64,000 nucleotides of DNA from Gnetum montanum (Eukaryota > Streptophyta > Gnetopsida > Gnetales > Gnetaceae): assembly GCA_015680685.1 (NCBI GenBank), contig MNCI01004871.1:19553-83552 (forward strand). The letters are read 5' to 3'. Below the pieces are notes generated by a model. It worked only from the letters and a program-made list of their open reading frames with translations, made no database searches and was not told the origin of the DNA. Of this stretch, positions 54,841 through 64,000 are shown one piece after another. The translations under genes and the position numbers were made by a program. Each line of letters begins with the position of its first letter. The stretch's first letter is position 1.

Positions 54841-56171
54841 AAGTTTTTGATATACAATGTTTCAAATTTTCTTTGTCTCAAATTTTCAGGCTTCTTTTAC
54901 TTACAGTGGATATTTGTTACTCTTCTTTTTGTTCTACTAGGGATGTTGAACTATGATGTTGCTACCTGCAACCAAGATGTTGAATTTTACATGTTATTTT
55001 CCAAAATTAGATTATTGATGTTGCTGTTTAATTTCATGGTGCTCAATGATTTATTTCTTGGCGTTTTCACAAGTTAGACAAATCCTTTTCAGACTTTTGA
55101 AGAAGTTGGTTGCCCTTGATTGTAATGTTGTTGAAAATAGAGTTTATGGTTGAAGGGCTTCTGAAATGATTCATAATTTCCTTGTCTTGCCCGGCTTCTC
55201 TTTGAAGGTTTTGCATATAGTGCAATGCATTTTAAGTTTGAAGCAGGCTTTGCTTTTGCAGTCTTTAACGTGTCAAAGTGGAAAGCATGTTTACATTTTT
55301 CAGTCTTTTGGTAATTGTGCTTCTTTACCACTGTTGTCCGACTGTTAAATGGCTGCCAAGATGTTTTCTCTATGTTTCTTAAAGTTGGCCTCGGCGGTTT
55401 CTTGACCATCTCAAGAAGAGGCCTAAGAAATTTAGTTTAGACTTCAATTTTTAGCACTGCCCTTTGCCGTTGGCTGCTTCAATAATTTATGTGAATATTG
55501 TCTATTTTTTGATTTTAGTTCTTTCAGAAGCCATTTTTCTTTCTATCTTCTTTTTTTTTTCTTAGCTGCACCGAGAAACGTTGGTTACACACTTTTGTTC
55601 ACCAGCACATAGTTTGAGAATCTATGATTAATTGTGAAGATCTGGGATATATAGTTGTTTAGTTTAATAAATAGTGTTATATTTTTATTGATTTTTTAAG
55701 TTGATTATATTTTTTATTACTAATTCTGATGTTAATGGAAAACTAAATTTTCTATATTTGATTTTCCTCTAACTAAGTTCTTATATGAAAAAAATTAGAA
55801 AATGCAGCTACCAACATAGGTGAATATAACTGCTCTATTTTACTGTTATTAACGACATTAATCGGATTCTTACATCAATGTATTCAGATAACCCCATTTA
55901 TAAAAACGATGGTTGATTTAACCATCCAATCCAATTTTTCAATCCATGCACCAGCAAACACTAGACAAAGGAATCATGCACTGCATCCAATTCTGTTTGG
56001 CCACTTCCAAATAATTGTAGTCATAGTCAGAGTTTTGCATTTGTTGCTGTCACGTAGTTGCAAAAATAAGTGACGGTAGGATGGCCTTTTACGACCTATG
56101 AGTACCTTCTAGTTGCTGGAATCCTTGCATCCTTGTATTTATGGTCTGCAGATAAGAAAACACTATTACTA
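54841..56171. other. Unassigned stretch between copia PBS and element F
   Basis: No domain was recognised on either strand. A minus-strand frame of 106 codons (55089-55409) is Lys/Thr/Asn-rich without family signature, and the sequence turns AT-rich after 55450. It could be the decayed interior of the copia-type element. Confidence 0.4.
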
Positions 56172-56939
56172 TGAGAGATGTCCCAGAGTGGTGGTTCTCT
56201 TGGGTTCTCCCCATGGTTCGGGGGCCATGGAACACTCTAAGGCACCCTCGGGTGACTCTCAAGTGTTAGAAAACCCACCCCGGCTTTGGTGGTACCAACC
56301 TAGCAATAGGACACCCTCCTATTACAACTCTCTTCTAAGTCCTCTTCATTCCCCTCTTCTCTGTGGAGAACTACATGACCCTGATTCTATGGTGGTCGTA
56401 GATATGTAGGCAGCCAAGACTGGATAGTTTTGGTGCAGTCCCCAGCCACACCTTGTACTAGATCATGAGAGATCTAGGGGTGAGGCACCTTCCCTTGTAG
56501 GTGCATCGTCTCCCCTCCCATCGATGTTGTCTACAAGGTTGTGTGTGCGCTTGTTTGCTTAGTCCTCATTTTGGAGTTGGTTACCCTCCATAAGATGCAT
56601 TGTCATGTATGTTGAGAAGCTATGCTTATGCTTGCACTCACTTGTGAGATGCTTGTTTGCTTGAGGCATATTCCCCAGGTCTTCCGCCCCAGATCCATTG
56701 GATCTTCATGAATTCCTTGGGGTGCCAGACAACGTCAAGGCAACGTTGTTACAAATGGTACCGAAGAGTTTTTGAAATTGTGTTGGGATATGGTTGTGCT
56801 CTTTGGTTGTGTTACTCCATTGAGCTTGTTTGGTTAATGGTCCCTTCTGATTGATACCTAGGTGATCTAGGATCATATCCTTATGTATTTTTGAAGAGTT
56901 GCCTGATGGAAATGTTCTACGCTCTTCATGAGGGGATAG

Positions 56940-57476
56940 ATGATAAGTTGTGAGCAACAGATGTATGTTGCTCTCCATGATGATATAAACGATGGTGTTG
57001 TGGTGATGTCCTCCACTTGTGTACTTATGGTTGGACTAGTTGTGATTGTATGCAATATGGTTGAGAGGAGTTCTACTAGCAACTCAGGAATTTTGTTGCT
57101 CAAGGAGCTCTCATCTCAGGTCTCTAGTGATTCATCTAGTATGAATCGGACCCAGTCTCCGCTTCGGTTTCCACCCAGATGACATATTTCGAGATGGCAT
57201 TTGTTGAATCGTGCAGGATATGATATCCTTGGCACTCCCACTCACCCTAGATACAGTGAGTATTGGAACAAGATGGTTCCCAAGTACCTCAGGATGGAGG
57301 TCCTTCAGACATGTGCTCTTGGTGAGCCTTGTTCTGCGTGGACTAAGACTGTTGTCGATAGACTCCGTACGTCCGTGCTTGCGATTATATGTTTACCTAT
57401 TTTTGTATGTGTGTCTTCTTGGTTGCGCTTCCAAATTCTGCATGCATTTTATATTGGTCATGTCTATTGTTCGTAA
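56940..57476 (+). pseudogene. Unknown coding fragment in element F (left)
   Basis: Two open runs in one frame (56940-57182 and 57201-57476) are separated by a stop: HDDINDGVVVMSSTCVLMVG, NMVERSSTSNSGILLLKEL, then NRAGYDILGTPTHPRYSEYW and KYLRMEVLQTCALGEPCSAW. The composition looks protein-like rather than random (balanced, with charged and aromatic residues). I do not recognise the family. It could be a captured host sequence or an element-specific protein. Confidence 0.35.
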
Positions 57477-60400
57477 CGCAAGGCTTAATGTTTCACGCGG
57501 TATGATGACTTATTGTTGGGAACGTTGAGGATGCAGTGGTTGTTTGTGTCATCCCAAAGCTAAATGGTTGTTGTCTTGTTTGACAACTTCTTGTGCATAA
57601 GACATGATTACCCTTATTGTTGATCCTTGCAAGTTGAGCTCCTTTGTTGAGCTGGTGGTGTTACCCTTGGGCTCGTGGCATCACTATTTTGATTGGTGAC
57701 ATTTTTTGGTCACTTTGATTTAAAGACTATTGGTGTGGGTCATCCTGTTGTTGGTTCTTGTTGAGACCGCACCTCTTTTGATGAGAGTCTTCTTGTGAAC
57801 GCATCCTCCATGATGTTGCTCATTGTTGCGAGAATTGGTTTGATGTAGGCTTATTGTTGGATAGACCTTGGTCTTCCACCTTATTTTTGGGTTGAGATGA
57901 CGATTGTCTATTGCCCATGACTCATACAATTGTGTTGAGATTTTGGTCCTAGTTGAGGCCAGTGTTAGTTTCTGGGAATGATTGTTGTGTATGAATCTTT
58001 AAATTCTAAGAGTGTGCTATCTCTCTCTTGGTGTGCCTCATTATGAAATTATTTTTTCGAGCAGGGATGTAATTCATCCATCAATATTTTGCATAATTGA
58101 TCTCTATGCATGTTGCTGAGGTCTTGATTTTTATGATGTGCAAGAATGATATGATCTTATTATATGATCATGCTTGATAGTTGTGTATGAGGCTGATGTG
58201 TTGATCGTGTTCCTGCTAACTTCTATGTTTTTGAGCTTTTGTCTTAGTGTTTGTAGGTAGCATAGGTACAAAGATGCAGCTAGTGGTGACCTCAATTAAT
58301 TCTGTGAGCACTATGTCTATGGGGAAGATATGTGCTCCTGAGACCTTCATGAACTGATTATTTGGTCTTAGAATCCCAACATTGGGTTGTGGATTTATCA
58401 ATACCTTGGTTGTGATGGATCAGCAAGTACATTATGATTTGTTTGCCTCTCTGTGCTGGGGGAGCACTAACAGAGGATGATGATCTATCCTAGACCCTAC
58501 AAATATTGGGCTAGCATATGGCATGAAATGGTATCCTTGGCCATGCCGGATACTGATGGCCCAGGAGTAGCCAATGCAATGAGGTCCCACTATGGCAGGA
58601 TGGTTGATACTCAGTTGGTTTGTTTTGTTATTTGATCGTTGCATTCGTGTCTTGAATCATTTTCGTTCAATGTTACCCATGCAGTGGGTTCAGTGCGATG
58701 GTAGATCATGTATCTTTTGAGACAGTGGTGCAATGATAGATGATCTTTTATGCTTTGTGACACAGACAGGTTTTTCTGAAAATAGCATGGTTCTTTCATG
58801 GTATGCTCTTGGTGGCCTAAATCTTCCAGCCTAGGATGGGCTTGGGTAGTTTGTTCTATAGCCTTTTAGGCCTGGGTAGCATTCCCAAATACCATGTATG
58901 TTCCCATATAAATGTATTCCTATCCTTGGGTGTGTGAAATGTATCCTTGTGGTATTCTCAATTCGGTTGCATGCACTCAAAAGTACTAGATGTATTGCCT
59001 ATGTGACTCAGTTATCTCCTAGTTGTAGGCCTATGCCACACCCTATGACAAGGCCAAGCTTGATGTATGGTGTTTTCTTGGTGCTTGTTTTGAAGTGCCC
59101 TTGCTATATGTTGTAAATGGCCATTGTGCCTTGATGTATAATCCTGCTGAAAACCTCATGGGAAACTCTTCAGTTGGATACAGTGTTGTAACGAATGAAC
59201 CAGGGCATGTCCTTGCCCATTATGCTCGTGAACTGGTGCCATGTGTTCTTGATGATGTTGGCATGCCTAGATGGTGTGTGCATGGTGAACATCCTTGAGA
59301 CAGGATAAATCTTGGGAACACATTCTCTTGTGTTCCTGGACTGGCAAGATCTTGTCCACATATGATAGATGGTTGTATGTAGCTTAAAATACATAAACAA
59401 ATTGGTTTGATGTGCTTGTTCTTTATAACAGGTGGTTCATTGTGGCCATGTGAATTACAATGGTAGACTGAAATTCAAATCAATGTGATGTCTAGCGGTG
59501 GATTTGAGTCAAGTTCTGGGTATTGGCACCTAGACTTGCTCTTCCATGTTGGAAGCGATCGTGGAGCAGTTGTACAAACGTTGGGATGGTAGTCCATCCC
59601 TAAATAAATGACATTACAGATACAAAAATTGTGATTTCTCTTGGTGGCCTTGCTTGGTGGGCTTGAATGTGTTCAAAACACTTGAGCTGATGCTCTCATG
59701 ATTGGGGGCTTCTAATGATTTGTGCATGTTGGTAGGCTCTTGTGACTAATTGCTTTTGGTGCTTCGGAAGGCTATGATGCACTCTCATAGATTGGGACTT
59801 ATTGATGGCTTTCATGGTCTATGGTGTGATTCAATGATAGGGGACTCGTGATGCCTAATAGGCTATGTTGTCTTGCTGAATTTTCCTGTGTACTTCATCC
59901 CTTATGTACATTGATGTATCACACAGTCCCTCCTTGATGTATTGTCCCATGTCTCTGGTGTGATGTTAATTCATGTTGGTGTTTTGACCTCCCTGGTGGG
60001 ATAGCAAAGTTGATCTTGATATTACTTGGTGAATCCTTAATTTTATGAGGGATCATTCTCCATTTCAATGGATGCCCTCTTCAGTTCCTGAAATAATAAG
60101 GCAAGTGGCATTGAGACGGTTGTCTCCTCTTTGGGACCTAGAAGTAGTTGATGTTTGGGACCTGTTCTTAGCAGTGGTTCCATGTTCATGAACTCGTGGG
60201 GCTTGTTCTCAGAGACAGAATGTTGTTACCCTGGTGAAATTCATGAAACCTCCTTTGTGAGGCCATGTTATTGATGTAAACTAAAGGTACATATTGCTCT
60301 TCGTGTAAGCAAGACATGATCTTGTGTACTCTCGCAGTTTTGGGGGCTTCAGAGGAACTTCCTTGTTGGGGTTCTCTGGTAGACCATCCTTATTGTAAAC

Positions 60401-61159
60401 CCTTCGAGGATGAATCATTTTGTGTTTGAGTTGTAAATGATGTTGATGAAATCCCATCCCATGTAAAACTATCTTGAGGACTTTGTCCTCCTATGGGCAA
60501 GATGTTGTTGTTGACTTTGTCTATTGTTCGGGTTGAATGATAATAGGTAGTGGTGCGGCCTTGTCCACCACAAATTGATGTAAATGGGCTTGACTAGGAT
60601 GTATGAAACAAAACCCAGATCTCCCAAGATAAAACAGAAATCCCTGTTGATAGAATTTCAAAGGTGAAAATTGAATTTGGGTAAGAGTTGTGAACCCATG
60701 TCTTCCCTCAGCTAGTGACAGTTCGATGATATGGTTCTATTGCCTATATTGACTACTTGGGCGTGTATTATGGGTAAGGTGTAGCTGGCCTACTATACTT
60801 ACCTATGGAAGAAACCTCCCAAACAGGATCCCTCCTACAAGTGTAAAATCTAATGAAAGGTGTTGATCGTGAGACTGGCAGTCGTTCTTGATATAGTGGG
60901 GAAATGCAAATTCTGGGAATGTTGATGTCCTTGGAGAATTCATGATTTGATTACTCTCAAAGGTGACTCTATGTTCATTCCTAGACCTAGTGTTCAAAAA
61001 ATGGTGCTTGTCCCATAACTTGGTGTGGGAAGGATAGCTTGCATGTGGCAAATATGGGTGATCCTTCTCCATGAATGGGATATTATGGTTGCATTCAATG
61101 ATGTGGTTACAGCTAATATGAGATAGGTGATGGAGGATTATCATGGGGTTGGCTATCGA

Positions 61160-61805
61160 ATTGACCCTCCACTTGTTCTAACATTCGAGCAGGCATTCTC
61201 GATGTTGGACAATCATAAGAGGTGTTGATGATAGTTGCAGCGTGTTGTATGTTAGCCTCTTGGAGAAGTTTCCAAAACAGATTTTTGGATATTCTCTCTC
61301 GTTGTGGTTATGAAATACTATTGAATGATGAATTGAGGTATGCGATGCTGGTGTCTGCAGACGGCAAGGTCAAGCTCAAAAGATCTACCCCTGTACCTTA
61401 TTTTTAAGGGAGAACATGCTTGACTCCCTTCATACCAGCTTGAACAAACATGATGAGGAAAAGAAAATGCGCATGGTATCGATGCATGTGGAATCAGTGC
61501 TTAGATGGTTGCACTGGTGAGACCCCATGGGTCTCGATGCGAGTAGCAAAACATGGATTTCTGGCAAGAATGAGTTGCTTACGGAGACATGGCTCTTCAA
61601 AGCATGTCCTCCCTCTCGGTGTGATGTTCCCAAGTCCCTCACCATGGGTAGTGGCCCTGGTGAGCCCTCAAAAAAATCAATGGGTGCTGAGATGCCATTC
61701 ACAAAGGAACTCAGCAGGACTTGCAGAAGAGGAGCTATCTTCTTGCATAAGTATGGGTTTACGCAAGAAAATATGTCTCTAGACCCTCAGATGGGACGGA
61801 TCTAA
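61160..61805 (+). pseudogene. Unknown coding fragment in element F (right)
   Basis: Frames on the plus strand carry protein-like runs: FQNRFLDILSRCGYEILLND and ELRYAMLVSADGKVKLKRST (61222-61407), then VSMHVESVLRWLHW-like sequence. GLDASSKTWISGKNELLTET and FLHKYGFTQENMSLDPQMGRI lie in 61527-61805. Frameshifts separate them. The function is unknown. It lies just before the 3' LTR of F. Confidence 0.35.
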
Positions 61806-62084
61806 GGGATACCTTAGAGACGTTGGCCCTTTGGGTTGGACTCTCCCACTCGTATAGAGAAGGGAAGTCTTTGGGCTTCCTCCATTTGCCCTTGCGTTTC
61901 ATGCAAGGCATTGGATGGAAGGATGTATCAGGTGTTGGGGTTGGTACCTTCCTTCAAGCCTGGCATCTAAGGAGTTGATGGATCCCCGAAATTGATGGAG
62001 TTCCAAATCCGTTTAGAAGTGTACACTCGAAGCTATCCTAGGCTCCACTCCGAGGACGTCGCTTCTTTGTGTGGTGGAGGATTG

Positions 62085-62294
62085 TGAGAGATGTCCTAGA
62101 GTGGTGGTTCTCTTGGGTTCTCCCCATGGTTCGGGGACCATGGAACACTCTGAGGTGTCCTCAGGTGACTCTCAAGTGTTAGAAAACCCACCCCGGCTTG
62201 GTGGTACCAAGCTAGCAATAGGACACCCTCCTGTTGCAACTCTCTTCTAAGTCCTCTTCATTCCCCTCTTCTCCATGGAAAACTACATGGCCCT
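62085..62294 (+). mobile_element. 3' LTR of element F, truncated by a nested LTR
   Basis: It matches 56172-56385 from TGAGAGATGTC up to AACTACATGGCCCT. There a TGATGAGACGCG LTR begins. The remainder of this LTR should lie beyond the right edge of the window. Confidence 0.7.
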
Positions 62295-62534
62295 TGATGA
62301 GACGCGATTCGCATAGGCCATGATATCGTGTACGCAATATCGCATCCATCATGATATCGCATCCCCTGTGATATCGCGTCTTCCCTACGATATCGCGTAC
62401 ACGATATCGCAGTCCACCACCATATCTATAAATAAGACGTGGCACTCCCTTATTTAGGTATCCCAGTTTTAGAGTAGTGAAGCTCTGGCAGTTTGATCCC
62501 TCCAAAGTTAGATTTTTTTTCCCGTGTCTGCCCG
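62295..62534 (+). mobile_element. 5' part of a GATATC-array LTR (E type), cut by the Tat LTR
   Basis: It starts TGATGAGACGCG and carries a GATATC array at 62310-62410 with TATAAATA at 62427-62434. It follows the E LTRs (GACGTGGCACTCCC, GTAGTGAAGCTCTGGCAGTTTGATC) up to about 62534, where TGAAACACCG of the Tat LTR begins. Because the Tat element continues out of the window, the rest is not visible. Confidence 0.85.
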
Positions 62535-63952
62535 TGAAACACCGTGAAAATTACGAGTCGGCCTCAGGCAAAGATTCACAATTCAAGCGAGAGCGCGCAT
62601 CAGCCTTGTTCAAGGACAAGTTTACGCTCTATTACGCACGGTAGCATAATGAGCGTAATAAGCTCCAAAATAGTCGAAGGCAGAGTCTAGAGAAGCACAA
62701 CAGTTCGACACTTTTTCTTGTGGCGTATGGATAACTTGTCTTTACGCTCGTTACACAGCGATGCGTACCATTGCGTATTTCATCACTAAGGCTAGACATT
62801 ATTTACGCTTCGTTACGTGCGGCTGCGTAGTGAGCGTAAATTAGACATTTTTTTTTACGCTTCGTTACGCGCAGCTGCATAGTGAGCGTAAGACAATTTT
62901 GAGCCTATTGTTTTTATACCGGATTACGCTCATACACGCAACACAACGCGAATGAGTGTAATATAGCCTGAAAGCAATTAAAACATGCTCAACATGTACC
63001 TGCTCTTCACACGCACAATACGCAAACGAGCGTATTGTGTGTAGTCACAGTCTGACTTAAAATGATCATGTCAACGGAACCCGAAATATCCGGGACCCAT
63101 GTCAGGGTTGCACCTTTTTATGGGACCTCGCAGCCTATAAATAGACCAGTTGACAAAGATACAAAGGGAGCAGCAGAAAAATCCAAAGGGCAAGAGCATT
63201 TTCTGAGCAAGGAAGCACTTATCACCTTGAGCAGAGAAACAAAGAGCAACCTTTTGGCAACTACCGACAGCACCATCCTTCAGCAAGAACAGAGCACAGT
63301 GCGCTTGAGCCTTAGCAAAAGGAGAGATCATTCCTTTGGGGAAGATACGACTTTCTCCATTAGCGATTGTTGCCCTGAGCAGAACCTACTCGAAGCGAAG
63401 AAGCAGAACAGGGATTGTGAGATCATCTCGCCCAGTTTGCAGACTCTACCGGTCAGAAACAATTGATCGGCAGTCCTCAGAGCTTGACCATCCTTGCATC
63501 CCAGCTTTGGCCTACGAGGTAGATCGGACTTCTTTCTGGACAGTTTCCTTGTTGTTTTGTGCTCATTTTTGCATCAAGTTATTGGGGGTCTCTCCCATTA
63601 TAACGTGACATACAAATCATACATTCTTTCAAAAATTGAAACATAGATCTTTGAAAATCACGCGTTTCTCTCCTCATTAGCATTTCTTCGGCGTGTTTGA
63701 CGTTATCATCGTAGCGATCCATCCACGTCGTTTTTCTCCAGGTTCATGATTCCTCGAATCAAATCGAAGCACGCAAAGATCCGTAATCTTCATCGTTTTA
63801 CTAACCCGTAAGTCCCTGTCTGATCGACAAGACCGTTCAGGGCACCGCGGATTCGCTTTTTCCAGCATAGCCCTCGCACGGATCTGTGGTTAAAACTGTA
63901 TATGCGGAACCTCGGTCGGTATTTCCAGCTGCCGACGTTTTCTGTCGTTACA
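62535..63952 (+). mobile_element. 5' LTR of a second Tat element (C family), plus strand
   Basis: 1418 bp from TGAAACACCGTG to CGTTACA. A TATA box TATAAATA lies at 63136-63143 and the U3 is dense in TTACGC/GCGTAA motifs (62620-63030). The end (GTCTGATCGACAAGACCGTT, ATTTCCAGCTGCCGACG) matches the C LTRs in reverse complement. A PBS (TGGCGCTAGAAGGAGGGCC, 63959-63977) follows, so this is a 5' LTR and the body lies to the right. A 134-codon frame inside (63062-63466) spans the R/U5 region and is probably chance. Confidence 0.9.
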
Positions 63953-63958
63953 GTTTTC

Positions 63959-63977
63959 TGGCGCTAGAAGGAGGGCC
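63959..63977 (+). promoter_or_regulatory. Primer-binding site of the second Tat element
   Basis: TGGCGCTAGAAGGAGGGCC lies six bases after the LTR end, the position and TGG start of a PBS. The same place in element C is a mutated version. The matching tRNA would end ...CTTCTAGCGCCA. I do not assign its identity. Confidence 0.7.
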
Positions 63978-64000
63978 TTCAAGCTCCGATCCGAATATTT

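Larger units (their letters stand above)
56172..62294 (+). mobile_element. Element F: unidentified LTR element, probably non-autonomous
   Basis: A block starting TGAGAGATGTCC(C/T)AGAGTGG occurs at 56172 and 62085 in the same orientation and is about 95 percent alike for 210 bp (GGTTCTCTTGGGTTCTCCCC, AACCCACCCCGGCTT and more). The second copy is cut at 62294 by another LTR. A purine-rich GTGGTGGAGGATTG directly precedes 62085, which suits a polypurine tract. The two copies therefore look like 5' and 3' LTRs about 5.9 kb apart. No gag, protease, RT or integrase blocks were seen. The internal top strand is strongly G+T-rich. The length of the 5' LTR is not fixed: a weak TGGTACCGAAGAG at about 56757 could be a PBS. 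Confidence 0.6.

Noticed and set aside
63062-63466. 134-codon ORF on the plus strand as a gene
   Set aside because: It begins just upstream of the TATA box of a Tat LTR and runs through its R/U5 region. It has no matching open frame in the other two LTRs of the family.

Overview
This window is plant nuclear DNA made almost entirely of nested LTR retrotransposons. I found no intact host gene, tRNA or rRNA gene. The signs of a seed plant with a large, repeat-rich genome are Athila-type and Tat-type Ty3/gypsy polyproteins, primer-binding sites complementary to tRNA-Asp, RTE-like LINE remnants and a tRNA-iMet primer site of Ty1/copia type. The species cannot be fixed from the sequence. Single Ns at 12775, 14263 and 27768 mark weak assembly points.

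Layout. 1-4813 is the 5' half of a decayed minus-strand Ty3/gypsy element (A). 4814-8493 is AT-rich flank with RTE LINE pieces and a tRNA-like SINE head. 8494-53080 is one large nest. The outermost element D (minus, about 9.1 kb without insertions) has LTRs at 8494-9353 and 52217-53080. D is split by the Athila element B (13091-24019, minus, perfect 5-bp target duplication AGTGC). D is split again, inside its gag reading frame, by element E (26857-51414, plus, perfect target duplication CCACC). E is itself split in its polypurine tract by the Tat element C (33041-50486, minus, equal 1446-bp LTRs). 53081-56171 is flank with an orphan copia primer site. 56172-62294 is an unidentified LTR element F. 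Its 3' LTR is cut by another LTR of the A/D/E superfamily (62295-62534), which is cut in turn by a plus-strand Tat LTR (62535-63952) running out of the window.

How the parts work together. B and C carry protease, RT, RNase H and integrase, although B now has defects. D and E have gag (E also protease) but no polymerase, so they would have depended on enzymes supplied in trans. D instead carries a long ORF with similarity to a plant-transposon protein domain followed by coiled coils.

The most unusual object is inside C. Between protease and RT, in antisense, sits a multi-exon gene (40050-44268, plus) with phase-consistent GT-AG introns. Its second exon resembles an FCP1/NIF-type HAD phosphatase domain that has lost its catalytic aspartates. 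A second striking feature is an array of GATATC-centred palindromes just upstream of the TATA box in every LTR of the A/D/E superfamily. The array differs in length between the two LTRs of E.
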